From Thermoplasmata archaeon (GTDB taxonomy: Archaea; Thermoplasmatota; E2; DHVEG-1): a stretch of 59,133 bases of DNA. Location of the stretch: contig JAHWGJ010000009.1 of NCBI GenBank assembly GCA_020054475.1, positions 1 to 59,133 on the forward strand, in the 5' to 3' direction. The notes below the pieces were generated by a model, which saw only the letters and a list, made by a program, of their open reading frames with translations, was not told the origin of the DNA and did no database searches. Positions 51,423 through 59,133 of the stretch are shown here, one piece after another. The translations under genes were made by a program, and so were the position numbers. Each line of letters starts with the position of its first letter. Positions within the stretch are counted from its first letter, which is position 1.

Positions 51423-53393
51423 ATGAGTAAGAAAATTGGTGTATTTGTTTGCCATTGTGGAATAAATATTGCCTCTAATGTTGATATTGAGGAATTAATA
51501 AAATATTCAAGCAATTTGAACAATGTAATTGTTAGTAAAGATTACAAATACATGTGTTCAGATAATGGAGCAAATCTAATTAAAGATACAATTAAAAAAT
51601 ATAAATTGGATGGTATTGTAATTGCATGTTGTTCTCCTAGAATGCATGAAAATACTTTTAGAGGATATGTAGAAAATGCAGGAATAAACGCATTTAACTT
51701 GGAAATAGCAAATATAAGAGAACAATGCTCATGGGCACATGACGATAAGAAACGATCTACTGAAAAAGCGAAATCGTTAGTCAGAGGGGCGGTTGCTAAA
51801 GCAAGATTATTAGAATCTTTGGAAAAATCGACAATTTCAGTTAATCCTAATGCTCTAGTTATTGGAGGAGGTATATCTGGAATTCAAACGTCATTGGATT
51901 TAGCTGAAAAAGGTTTCAAAGTATATTTAGTTGAAAGAACACCTAGTATCGGAGGAAGAATGGCACAGCTTGATAAAACCTTTCCTACTCTTGATTGTTC
52001 AGGTTGTATTTTAACACCAAAAATGATGGAAGTGGCAAATAATCAAAATATTGAACTTATTACTTATTCAGAAATTGAAAATGTTGATGGGAATATTGGT
52101 AATTATAAAGTTAAAATTAGAAAAAAACCAAGATATGTAGATTTAGATAAATGTACTGGTTGTGGGGATTGTGTAGTTGCTTGTAGATTAAAAGATCGAA
52201 TATCTAATGAATTTGATATGGGTTTAGGAAAACGAAGTGCCATATATATCCCATTTCCTCAAGCTATTCCAATGAAATGTACAGTGGATGAAAATAATTG
52301 TTTAATGATTAAACATGGTAAATGTGGTAAAGGCCCGCTTTGTATTGAAGCATGTGAGGCTGATGCTATTGATTTTTCCCAGAAAGAGGAATTTTTAGAA
52401 ATTGAAGTTGGAGTTATTGTTGTTGCTACTGGTTATGATTTATTAGATCCCTCAAAAGTATATGAATTTGGCTATTCAAGATATAAGAATGTAATAACCT
52501 CGATGGAGATGGAAAGATTAATCAGTTCTTCAGGTCCTACCTCTGGTGAAATATTATGTCCTTCTAATAATAAAATACCAAACAGTATTACTTACATTTT
52601 ATGCGTTGGCTCTAGAGATGAAACCTCATGTACTTGGTGCTGTAGAATAGGCTGTATGAGTGCATTAAAACAGATATATCTAATAAAGGAAAAATTTGGA
52701 AATAAAGTTGAGATAAATATTTCTTATACTGACATTAGATCTTTTGGAAAAGGTTATGAAGAATTTTATCGTAAAATTAGAGGAGAAAATACTAATTTTT
52801 TTAGAGGAAAACCATCGGATGTAAGAAATATTCAAGATCGACTTAAGTTGGATATTTTTGATACAACAACAAATAAACTTTTTGAAATTAATACGGATCT
52901 TGTAGTTCTAGTACCCGAATTAATTCCTAGAATGGATTCTGATGTTTTTTCAAGAATTCTTCATATATCTCAAAGTTCGGATGGATTTTATTTAGAAGCT
53001 CATCCAAAATTAAGACCAATGGATACTTTTACGGCGGGTATATTCTTAGCAGGTTGTTGTCAAGGTCCAAAAGATATTCAGGATTCAGTTTCTCAAGCTA
53101 GCGGAGCAGCAGGACGAGCTGCCAATATTTTATCAAAGAAGGAACTTGAAGCCGAACCTCAAGTTGCAATTGTTGATGTTGAAAATTGTTCAGGTTGTAG
53201 TATGTGCATTTCAATTTGTCCATTTAATGCAATAGATTTAGTAGAGGAAAAAGGAAAAAAACAAGCAAAGGTTATTGAAGCATTATGTAAGGGTTGTGGA
53301 GCATGTGTTGGTGCTTGCCCATCTGGGTCAATGCAACAACTTGGATTCAAAGATAAACAAATGATTCCTATGGTTGAAGAAACTGTATATTAA
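51423..53393 (+). CDS. hdrA: Heterodisulfide reductase subunit A (second set, single length)
   Basis: A 656-residue HdrA of normal form. N-domain VFVCHCGINIASNVD; FAD site ALVIGGGISGIQTSLDL (about 143-159); TFPTLDCSGCILTPKMME with three Cys; inserted ferredoxin motifs CTGCGDCVVAC and a less regular second one (MIKHGKCGKGPLCIEAC); CVGSRDETSCTWCCRIGC; and C-terminal CSGCSMCISICP and CKGCGACVGACP. The ATG at 51423 sits behind GGAGG and is preferred to a TTG at 51408. No MvhD or hydrogenase gene adjoins, so electrons may come from F420H2, formate or ferredoxin enzymes encoded elsewhere. Confidence 0.93.
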   Translation: MSKKIGVFVCHCGINIASNVDIEELIKYSSNLNNVIVSKDYKYMCSDNGANLIKDTIKKYKLDGIVIACCSPRMHENTFRGYVENAGINAFNLEIANIREQCSWAHDDKKRSTEKAKSLVRGAVAKARLLESLEKSTISVNPNALVIGGGISGIQTSLDLAEKGFKVYLVERTPSIGGRMAQLDKTFPTLDCSGCILTPKMMEVANNQNIELITYSEIENVDGNIGNYKVKIRKKPRYVDLDKCTGCGDCVVACRLKDRISNEFDMGLGKRSAIYIPFPQAIPMKCTVDENNCLMIKHGKCGKGPLCIEACEADAIDFSQKEEFLEIEVGVIVVATGYDLLDPSKVYEFGYSRYKNVITSMEMERLISSSGPTSGEILCPSNNKIPNSITYILCVGSRDETSCTWCCRIGCMSALKQIYLIKEKFGNKVEINISYTDIRSFGKGYEEFYRKIRGENTNFFRGKPSDVRNIQDRLKLDIFDTTTNKLFEINTDLVVLVPELIPRMDSDVFSRILHISQSSDGFYLEAHPKLRPMDTFTAGIFLAGCCQGPKDIQDSVSQASGAAGRAANILSKKELEAEPQVAIVDVENCSGCSMCISICPFNAIDLVEEKGKKQAKVIEALCKGCGACVGACPSGSMQQLGFKDKQMIPMVEETVY

Positions 53394-53491
53394 GATAATT
53401 ATAGGCATATTTGTCTCTCTCTCCAATTGTTTTGAAATTATTAATAATATATGTCAATAGAAATTTAATTGAATAGACTTTATAAATAATA

Positions 53492-53514
53492 ATATGATTT
53501 CACATATATCATAT
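53492..53514. promoter_or_regulatory. Inverted repeat near promoter of zinc-ribbon membrane gene
   Basis: ATATGAT (53492-53498) and ATCATAT (53508-53514) form perfect 7-base arms around nine bases, downstream of a TTTATAAAT box (53479-53487) and just ahead of the gene start. Position suggests an operator or a 5' hairpin, but short AT-rich palindromes arise easily in this sequence. Confidence 0.3.
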
Positions 53515-53526
53515 AAGAGGGAAAAT

Positions 53527-53874
53527 ATGACATATTGTTCAAAATGTGGTAATAAAAATGAGGATGATGCAAAATTCTGTGGCAAATGTGGAGCATCTTT
53601 AGATATGTCTATTAAAGATCATAAAAAAGGTAATGAAGATAGGTGCGAGGAGGAATGTGCAGTTGGTAAACATAGCCCTTACGCTCCAATTTTTTGGGGT
53701 CTGATTGTAATTATAATAGGTCTTTGGATTGTGTTTAGTTTGATTATACCCGAAACAGGACTTGCAAGTAGCTTACCAAATTGGTTGGTAGACTTTGATT
53801 TTTGGTGGATTATTGGCATAATAATTGCTATCGCTTTTATTGTTACTGGTATTAGAATTATAACAAAAAAATAG
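53527..53874 (+). CDS. Zinc-ribbon membrane protein
   Basis: About 115 residues from the ATG at 53527 (behind GAGGGA; an in-frame ATG at 53494 is less likely). The N-terminus YCSKCGNKNEDDAKFCGKCGA is a zinc-ribbon of the DUF2116/zf-ribbon_3 type. Two membrane spans follow (about residues 59-78 and 92-112) flanking a short exposed loop. Such proteins are frequent in archaea and have no assigned function. Convergent with the next gene. Confidence 0.83.
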   Translation: MTYCSKCGNKNEDDAKFCGKCGASLDMSIKDHKKGNEDRCEEECAVGKHSPYAPIFWGLIVIIIGLWIVFSLIIPETGLASSLPNWLVDFDFWWIIGIIIAIAFIVTGIRIITKK

Positions 53875-53878
53875 TTAA

Positions 53879-54577
53879 TCAATACATTTTACATTGTCCT
53901 GTACATTTAAAACATGTATTTATATGATTGAGAAATGAGATTTGTATTCTTGTTTCTAAAAATAAAAAAGATGCAAGAACACTAATTATTCCATAAATAA
54001 AATCACCAGAATTTTCTAATGTACTGATAATAATCAATAAAAAACCAATTATAAATAACATATTAAATATTATATGAATAATTGAATTTTTTTTATGAAT
54101 TATTGACTCAAAATATGAATTAAAAATAAAAATCACTCCTAAAAAAAAGATATTTTGGTAATTTAACGTAGATTGACTATTATCAATTATAAAATAATAA
54201 ATCATTAGTAAAATTGAGACAAATGCTCCTAATGCTAAACCAATACAGCCAGCACAATATTTACTACGTTTTATTAAAATAATATGACTTTGGAATTTTT
54301 TACAATTTGGATGGTGACCTTCTCGATTTATTTTATTATTATTTTCATTTATTTTAACATTTTTCATATCTTTTTTAGTTATTTTATTATACCATTTGGG
54401 ATGTAAAGCTAACGAAACTCCAAAAATACTTATTGTAATGAAGATTATTGCAATAATCATTCTATCAATTTCTTTCACTAAATTTGATGATACAGAATAA
54501 TAATTCATCAGAATTAGAATTATAAATAAAAATAAAGAAAGAGATATATAATAAATAACAATGTTTTTTTGATTCAA
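53879..54577 (-). CDS. Polytopic membrane protein with paired Cys/His motifs
   Basis: A 232-residue protein with about six membrane spans. Two before residue 65, then a cytoplasmic or outer loop with GHHPNCKKFQSHII and KYCAGCIGLALGAFVS (about 87-123), more spans, and a final CFKCTGQC. The HHxxC, CxxC and terminal CxxC groups suggest metal or redox cofactor binding at the membrane. The TTG start follows AAGGAGA by seven bases. I do not recognise a named family. Confidence 0.7.
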   Translation of the reverse strand: MNQKNIVIYYISLSLFLFIILILMNYYSVSSNLVKEIDRMIIAIIFITISIFGVSLALHPKWYNKITKKDMKNVKINENNNKINREGHHPNCKKFQSHIILIKRSKYCAGCIGLALGAFVSILLMIYYFIIDNSQSTLNYQNIFFLGVIFIFNSYFESIIHKKNSIIHIIFNMLFIIGFLLIIISTLENSGDFIYGIISVLASFLFLETRIQISFLNHINTCFKCTGQCKMY

Positions 54578-54719
54578 ATTAATCTCCTTAATTTTACTTT
54601 TGTTCTAAATTAAGTATATTATTTCTTTTACAGTTGTAATATTAGTTTATATTTATTATTCCTTGTTTTATTATGCACATTTTTCTTTACACTAAAAACT
54701 AGTGATAATATACAAATAA

Positions 54720-55084
54720 CTTCTAAGAAGAATCATACAATGGGGCAATATAATAAAATCTTGTGAAATAAGAGCTCTTCTCTTATTTCACTTTTCAGTC
54801 GACATTGACATTATAGTCTTATCTTTGTTTTGTTCATGTATCAACCAAAGAGCTATAGGCATACCTCTAGAAGGGTCTTGCATTGTGTTAAATGATTATA
54901 TTATATTCAATAGAAAACCAGTAAATAAAGACGAAAAGATATTATTTCTAAATAAATTTGGAAAACGAATTGGAGAACATTTTATTCGTAACCATCTAAA
55001 AGAATGTGCAATCGAAGCAGGAATACAAAGGAACATTTACCCTCACATGTTACGAGCATCCTGTATAAATCATATCTATTAATA
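54720..55084 (+). pseudogene. Tyrosine recombinase (integrase) fragment
   Basis: An open frame without a proper start. Its tail matches the C-terminal catalytic domain of XerC/phage-type integrases: ILFLNKFGKRIGEHFIRN followed by IYPHMLRASCINHIY, the H-x-x-R box. The first catalytic Arg region is not intact (CEIRALLLFHFSVD upstream looks like a damaged copy of it), and the frame stops before the second His and the Tyr nucleophile. It is therefore broken at both ends. A perfect 12-bp inverted repeat (54763-54774/54780-54791) lies inside it. Confidence 0.7.
54763..54791. repeat. Perfect 12-bp inverted repeat
   Basis: GTGAAATAAGAG and CTCTTATTTCAC are exact reverse complements separated by CTCTT. 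It lies within the open frame of the recombinase fragment, so it may be chance, or a recombination or end sequence of the decayed element. The surrounding gap 54578-54719 shows nothing else. Confidence 0.6.
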
Positions 55085-55096
55085 ATTTTTATAATT

Positions 55097-55933
55097 TTAA
55101 TTTAGATATTTTTTTCCTTTTTCAGTAATTGATACAACATCAAGATCAGTATAATGTAATATTTCAAGTCTTGTGAGTTTATCAACAATATTATGTAACT
55201 CATCATCTGAGATATTGAGTAAATTTATTGCTGTATCAATATAGAGATCTTTATTATTTAAGAGTTTAATAAATTTAATTTCTATATCTTTTAGTTCAAT
55301 ATCTTCAACTTCATTAAAATAAAATTCTTCATCTTCAGATAGTCTATTAATATGGTTTTTTATAATGACATCCAAATTTAACTTATCCATTTCTTGACCG
55401 TTTTGATTATATAAAATACAGACAGCGTTATTCTCATCATATCTCCATGAAGATACATCTTTCCAGGAATAACCTAACAAAGACACTTCATTTGAATGAG
55501 ATTTTTTTTGATTTTCCCGACTATATATATGTTGTTGTTCAAATTCTAATAAATCAACATCTACTCCATTTTTCTCAAGGGTTGAAATAATATTTGGACC
55601 TATACATTCCTTAAATTCCTTAACAAAAAAAACTCCAGCTTTCTGTTTCAAATCTAAATAAATAATTCTGATTATCTGTTCAATACACTTACATATATCT
55701 TTTAATGGATATGAATTAACTTCCAATTTTATATTTATAAAATCATTTGAAATATCAAAATCATCATTTTTTTGAAATTCAATAAGTTTTAAGAAATTAT
55801 ATTTTTGTTTTAAAGATTCTATAATAGAAATTATAACTTTTTGTGAAAAATTAGCACTTGTCCTTCTTCCTGCTGATTTATTTAACGCCTCAATTGATAA
55901 TTTTAACAGAATTCTATTTTCAATTTCAGACAA
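55097..55933 (-). CDS. Uncharacterised protein with C-terminal winged-helix-like region
   Basis: A 278-residue soluble protein that I do not recognise. The N-terminal half is alpha/beta with IIYLDLKQKAGVFFVKEF and a helix-rich region around IISTLEKNGVDVDLLEFEQQ. The last 70 residues (LLNNKDLYIDTAINLLNISDDELHNIVDKLTRLEI then a beta wing ending EKGKKYL) look like a winged helix. It follows the histidine kinase gene by 40 bases in the same direction, with no receiver-domain gene nearby, so it could be an output partner of that kinase. Confidence 0.68.
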   Translation of the reverse strand: MSEIENRILLKLSIEALNKSAGRRTSANFSQKVIISIIESLKQKYNFLKLIEFQKNDDFDISNDFINIKLEVNSYPLKDICKCIEQIIRIIYLDLKQKAGVFFVKEFKECIGPNIISTLEKNGVDVDLLEFEQQHIYSRENQKKSHSNEVSLLGYSWKDVSSWRYDENNAVCILYNQNGQEMDKLNLDVIIKNHINRLSEDEEFYFNEVEDIELKDIEIKFIKLLNNKDLYIDTAINLLNISDDELHNIVDKLTRLEILHYTDLDVVSITEKGKKYLN

Positions 55934-55973
55934 TTTTCACCTCTTATACTTAATTATTTTTTTAATAATATTT

Positions 55974-57566
55974 CTAGTTATCATATTTTATTGTAAAAGA
56001 TATTGTTGAACCTTTATTAATTCCGGGACTATTTGCCCATATTTTACCACCATGTTTTTCAACAATACGTTTACATATTGTCATTCCAAGTCCACTACTC
56101 TCAAAATTATGCCTGGATGAATCCCCTTTGTAAAATTCATTAAAGATTTTTTTTAATTGTTCATCATTCATCCCAATTCCATTGTCATTTATAGAAACTT
56201 CAAAAAATTTTTTCTTTTTCTTTGCACTAATTGTTATTTTACTATAATCATTTGAGAATTTTACTGAATTACTAAGAATATTATTTAGAAGTTCTAATAT
56301 CCTTATTCTATCTGTTTTTATTTTAATATTTTTAGGGGTATTATTTTTTACTGCAATATTTTTTTCTTTAAACAATGCTAAGTTATTATCAATCGTTTCA
56401 TTTACCAATGTATTAAAATTAAAAAATTCAAAATTAAATTGTGTATTTGATGAGTTAAGTTTTGCCAAATTTATCATATCACATACAAGATCTTTCATAT
56501 ACTTTACATTTCTATTCAAAACATAAATAATTTTCTTTCGTTCAGCATTATTTTCTTCATTATATAAAATCGGTAATAAGTTTAAAAGAGGATTTAACGG
56601 ATTTTTCAAATCATGTCCTAGTTGATTAATAAATTCATCTTTTTGTACTAATAATTGTTTAATTTCTTCATTTTTTAACTCTAATTTTTTTTGCATTCGT
56701 TTTTTCTGAGTAATATCTAAAAAAGAGATCATAATCCAATTTGGAATGTTATTTTTATTTTTTAATAGAGTTATTTCAGTTTGTAAAGCAAATAGTCTTC
56801 TACTATCTCCTTCAGCGAGCAACTCACCAGACCAGAAATTATTTTCATTTGCATCATTAATTTTTTCTAAAAAATTTTCTTTAAATTTACAAATATTCAA
56901 TAAAGATTTTCCTATAAGATGCTTTTCAGAATCATATTGCCACATTCGTAAAAATGATGGATTTACGTATGTAATGAATAATGACATATTTGTGAAACAA
57001 ATTGCATTAATAGTTGATAATATAGCATAATCTTTAATTTTAAAATTTAATTCTCTTTTTTTATAATCTGAAATATCTCTCATTATTCCAATTGAACCAA
57101 TAGTTTTCCCTTCTTTATTTTTTAAAATATTGAATGATAAATCGATATCAATTGATAATCTATTCTTTTTAATCATTTTTGTTTCAAACTGGTATTCGCC
57201 TCCTTTTTTACTGATATTATGAAAGTTAATTTTTTTCCATTCATCAGGTGGAAAAATAGAACTTACATGTCTAATTAATAAATCGGTTTTTTTAAAATTT
57301 AATAATTTTTCCGCATAGTCATTTAAAAAAATTATTTCCTCTTTATGATTTGTAAACATAATAGCAATAGAAGAATTTTCAATAATATGTTTGTAAGTTT
57401 TTAATAAATTGATATTAGAATCTAAATTCTTCAATTCTCTAGAGAAATCAAGACATTCAATTTCGTCAATATTTGGTTTTTCTTTTAATATATCACTTAA
57501 ATTGATCAAATATTTTTCAGATTCTTCTTCCTTCAATTCCTTAATAATATTTGGTACTTTATGCAT
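55974..57566 (-). CDS. PAS-domain sensor histidine kinase
   Basis: A 530-residue soluble kinase without membrane segments. Two PAS domains (about 58-175 and 180-295; MRDISDYKKRE and FLDITQKKRMQKK mark their ends) precede a dimerisation/phosphoacceptor helix with His in FINQLGHDLKNPLNP (near residue 320), then an ATPase domain with N box NNILSNSVKFSN, DNGIGM and SSGLGMTICKRIVEKHGGKIW. It should sense an internal signal. A TATATAAAAT-like box lies at 57607-57617. No response regulator is encoded beside it. Confidence 0.92.
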   Translation of the reverse strand: MHKVPNIIKELKEEESEKYLINLSDILKEKPNIDEIECLDFSRELKNLDSNINLLKTYKHIIENSSIAIMFTNHKEEIIFLNDYAEKLLNFKKTDLLIRHVSSIFPPDEWKKINFHNISKKGGEYQFETKMIKKNRLSIDIDLSFNILKNKEGKTIGSIGIMRDISDYKKRELNFKIKDYAILSTINAICFTNMSLFITYVNPSFLRMWQYDSEKHLIGKSLLNICKFKENFLEKINDANENNFWSGELLAEGDSRRLFALQTEITLLKNKNNIPNWIMISFLDITQKKRMQKKLELKNEEIKQLLVQKDEFINQLGHDLKNPLNPLLNLLPILYNEENNAERKKIIYVLNRNVKYMKDLVCDMINLAKLNSSNTQFNFEFFNFNTLVNETIDNNLALFKEKNIAVKNNTPKNIKIKTDRIRILELLNNILSNSVKFSNDYSKITISAKKKKKFFEVSINDNGIGMNDEQLKKIFNEFYKGDSSRHNFESSGLGMTICKRIVEKHGGKIWANSPGINKGSTISFTIKYDN

Positions 57567-57663
57567 AGCTTTTTATTCCCATCCCTAGATTCAGCTCCCA
57601 TGCATATTTTATATAACAATCGTTTTAATAAATATTTTGTTTTTAATAAATAATTTACCTTAA

Positions 57664-57819
57664 ATGAAAACAAAGAATATTATTTTTTTAATTAGTTCAA
57701 ATGTTGAAGCATGGTTTAATAACAATTTGAATGATTTTAACATTCCCCGCCAAAGATATCAACTATTATTAAAATGTATGGTGTTGGAATTACATTATCT
57801 TAGGAGTAAAGCAATATAA
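57664..57819 (+). CDS. Possible small ORF (51 aa)
   Basis: In the gap 57567-57898 one frame of 51 codons starts at ATG. The peptide (NIIFLISSNVEAWFNN..., then RYQLLLKCMVLELHYL) is helical in character and non-repetitive, unlike random AT-rich translation, but there is no ribosome-binding site and no family that I recognise. It may be a remnant of the integrated element that left the nearby tRNA fragment. Confidence 0.3.
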   Translation: MKTKNIIFLISSNVEAWFNNNLNDFNIPRQRYQLLLKCMVLELHYLRSKAI

Positions 57820-57898
57820 AAAGAAGTAATTAATGCTAATATAAATCTCACATAAAAAACTTTGTTTTGAAGCCTCCTGAGAGACAAAAACTTCTCTA

Positions 57899-57954
57899 GC
57901 CAATCATCACGGCCTCTCGAGCCGTATACTCGGGTTCAAATCCCGACGGGAGCA
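57899..57954 (+). pseudogene. tRNA-Glu (CTC) 3' fragment, likely attachment site
   Basis: About 56 bases match a tRNA-Glu from the D loop to the 3' end. The anticodon stem ACGGC/GCCGT encloses CTCTCGA (anticodon CTC), the T stem TCGGG/CCCGA encloses TTCAAAT, and the 3' acceptor strand CGGGAGC plus A is intact. The matching 5' strand GCTCCCG and D stem are missing; upstream is unrelated sequence. Such 3' pieces are left at one end of elements that integrate in tRNA genes. Confidence 0.8.
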
Positions 57955-58080
57955 TTTCTCCTTATCAGAAAGGTAATCTATAAGACGGATTTCAAGAAAA
58001 CTGCTGAGGTTGATGTTTTGATTCTTGGCTTGAGTTATTATTTCTTTATCAATGCTAAGTGTTAGTTTTTGTTTAGGCAT
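57907..58080 (-). pseudogene. SSV-type integrase N-terminal fragment (IntN)
   Basis: A 57-codon frame. Residues 1-40 (KLTLSIDKEIITQAKN, INLSSFLEIRLIDYLS) resemble the ribbon-helix-helix-like start of archaeal SSV-type integrases. The frame then reads antisense through the tRNA fragment as CSRRDLNPSIRLERP and stops at tandem TGA codons. In SSV-type integration the int gene carries the attachment site and is cut there, leaving IntN at one end and IntC at the other. IntC would be expected beyond the right edge of the window. Confidence 0.7.
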
Positions 58081-58139
58081 ATATTAGTTATAGTTTAGGT
58101 GAATATAATGTTAATTGTTAGCATGTTTGTGAATGATAA

Positions 58140-58298
58140 TTACTTTTTTTTATTTGATAAAACACCCATAGAAATAAGTGATATTACTGCCAAAATTGCT
58201 CCAAAATATGTGACATAGCTACCTGAAAACTCACTTCCCAAAAGCAATCCCAATCCAAAGCCACCAATAACTCCAATGACTAAACCAATTTTTTCCAT
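58140..58298 (-). CDS. Small two-span membrane protein (52 aa)
   Basis: A 52-residue protein with two hydrophobic glycine-rich segments (about 4-22, IGLVIGVIGGFGLGLLLG, and 27-47) and a KKK tail. GAGGAGAG lies eight bases before the ATG. It is next to the IntN fragment and may belong to the integrated element. No function can be assigned. Confidence 0.6.
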   Translation of the reverse strand: MEKIGLVIGVIGGFGLGLLLGSEFSGSYVTYFGAILAVISLISMGVLSNKKK

Positions 58299-58425
58299 AT
58301 CTTATCTCTCCTCAACATAACATAATAATCACTTTTTAATAAATCTTTATAAATATCAGATACTCATTATCTAAAAACTAGGTTGGTGAATTTCCATATT
58401 TAAGAATAACCCAGTTCTGAACAAC

Positions 58426-59133
58426 ATGATAAAATCTGATAAGAATATATTGGAGTTGTTCTTCGTATTACTGATAATTTTATTTTTATTAATCAGTATA
58501 ATGAACCTATATTTAACAACAGTATTGAATCAGTTTGTTGATTCTCTTTTTTTTAGTTTAATTATTTCTTTCTTTATAACAGGTTTATTAGCGTTTCGGT
58601 ACTATTCAAATAGAGGAATTATATCGACCAAAAAAATATTTAAAAGACTTGCAATAACTGCATTAATTATTGCCCCAATTTTTACAATTATTTTATTTTT
58701 AGATACGCTCTCTAGGAATTATGATCCAAATTTATATCTCTGGTCAAATACTGCTATTGCAGCTCTTATTGGTATGTATATAGGTATGTTTTTCGCAGTT
58801 TTTCTAACATTTGTGGTATTACTTATCATTGGTTTTGGCATGATTGGAGTATTGACTGCATTTGAGAGGGGGATATCACCATATATCTTGCTTCATATTT
58901 CTATGATTACTCCAAACATATCAGATTCAATGAAGAAAGAAGACTTTAAAACATACATTAAATATTTTCTCCTTGGATGGTTATTCATAATACCTACTAT
59001 GTTAAATACAAAAACTCTTTCAATAAACCAAGCTAATCCAAAGACAAAATTTCCTTGGTCTTCACTAAAAAGGGCTCTTATGTGGCAAATAATTCTAGGA
59101 ATTATTGTAATAATATACATTAGTTTAAATCCA
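58426..59133 (+). CDS. Polytopic membrane protein, incomplete at window end
   Basis: An uninterrupted frame of 236 codons from ATG running off the window. Hydrophobic spans occur at about residues 9-34, 41-60, 80-96, 118-150 and 222-235. A soluble loop contains KEDFKTYIKYFLLGW and a TKFPWSSLKRALMW stretch. I do not recognise the family; the gene lies on the element side of the IntN fragment and could be cargo. The gap 58299-58425 shows only an AT-rich promoter region. Confidence 0.65.
   Translation, partial: MIKSDKNILELFFVLLIILFLLISIMNLYLTTVLNQFVDSLFFSLIISFFITGLLAFRYYSNRGIISTKKIFKRLAITALIIAPIFTIILFLDTLSRNYDPNLYLWSNTAIAALIGMYIGMFFAVFLTFVVLLIIGFGMIGVLTAFERGISPYILLHISMITPNISDSMKKEDFKTYIKYFLLGWLFIIPTMLNTKTLSINQANPKTKFPWSSLKRALMWQIILGIIVIIYISLNP

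Noticed and set aside
57868-57954. Split or permuted tRNA-Glu gene
   Set aside because: The break falls in the D arm, no leader pairing is evident, and an integrase frame runs into the piece, so an attachment-site fragment is simpler. Not fully excluded.
1-59133. CRISPR array or insertion sequence
   Set aside because: No regularly spaced repeats and no intact transposase or terminal repeats with target duplication were seen by eye.

Overview
The window is a very AT-rich archaeal chromosome segment. Archaeal marker genes include tRNA cytidine-56 methyltransferase, Hjc resolvase, pantoate kinase with CoaBC, an MTH1187-family protein, Mvh/Hdr redox genes and PorGDAB. Starts follow archaeal rules, with TATA boxes about 26 bp ahead of leaderless starts and GGAGG/GGTGA sites inside operons. 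Surface features (a papain-like protease fused to a beta-helix, a PGF-CTERM-like sorting signal) fit Thermoplasmatota, perhaps a sediment lineage such as Marine Benthic Group D. That placement is an inference from gene content and not a measurement.

Layout. 0-9.9 kb: tRNA-Val(CAC), small housekeeping genes, a 55-aa ferredoxin, tRNA-Leu(GAG), a secreted C1 protease/beta-helix protein, two CBS proteins, Hjc, a universal stress protein and a CoA-biosynthesis pair. 9.9-15.6 kb (minus strand): porGDAB followed by two half-size MgtE-like membrane proteins and two PhoU/TrkA-C proteins. 15.7-21.1 kb (plus): an orphan enzyme coupled to homoserine dehydrogenase, aldehyde:ferredoxin oxidoreductase and an aminotransferase. 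21.1-24.2 kb (minus): sucCD and a regulator made of two tandem copies of one winged-helix unit. 24.5-40.7 kb (plus): a 15-gene cluster, fumarate reductase-like AB, KorDABC, a double-length HdrA with HdrC and HdrB, MvhGA, hydrogenase protease, MvhD, malate dehydrogenase and a GltD-like iron-sulfur flavoprotein. 40.7-45.7 kb: cupin, LarA-like protein and a GlpA/FAD oxidoreductase/DUF1667 trio. 45.7-49.2 kb: an outward-facing thiol-redox operon (thioredoxin, TlpA-like lipoprotein, surface protein, NapH-like Fe-S membrane protein, CxxC membrane-anchored protein) diverging from an HTH regulator, with a palindrome between the two TATA boxes. 49.2-53.4 kb: tandem PRC-barrel protein with a clear terminator, then a second hdrCBA. 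53.5-59.1 kb: membrane proteins, a histidine kinase with a possible wHTH partner, a tyrosine-recombinase fragment, and the N-terminal piece of an SSV-type integrase running into a tRNA-Glu(CTC) fragment, i.e. debris of an integrated element.

How it works together (inference): Por, AOR and Kor handle 2-oxoacids and aldehydes from amino-acid breakdown with ferredoxin. The large operon joins a hydrogenase/heterodisulfide-reductase electron-bifurcating module to malate dehydrogenase, fumarate reductase and Kor. With the neighbouring sucCD this forms almost all of a reductive (or reversible) TCA half-cycle between oxaloacetate and 2-oxoglutarate; only fumarase is not in the window. The exported thiol-redox operon could keep secreted proteins, such as the cysteine protease, reduced. 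Start codons were moved inward where a ribosome-binding site or family length supported it.
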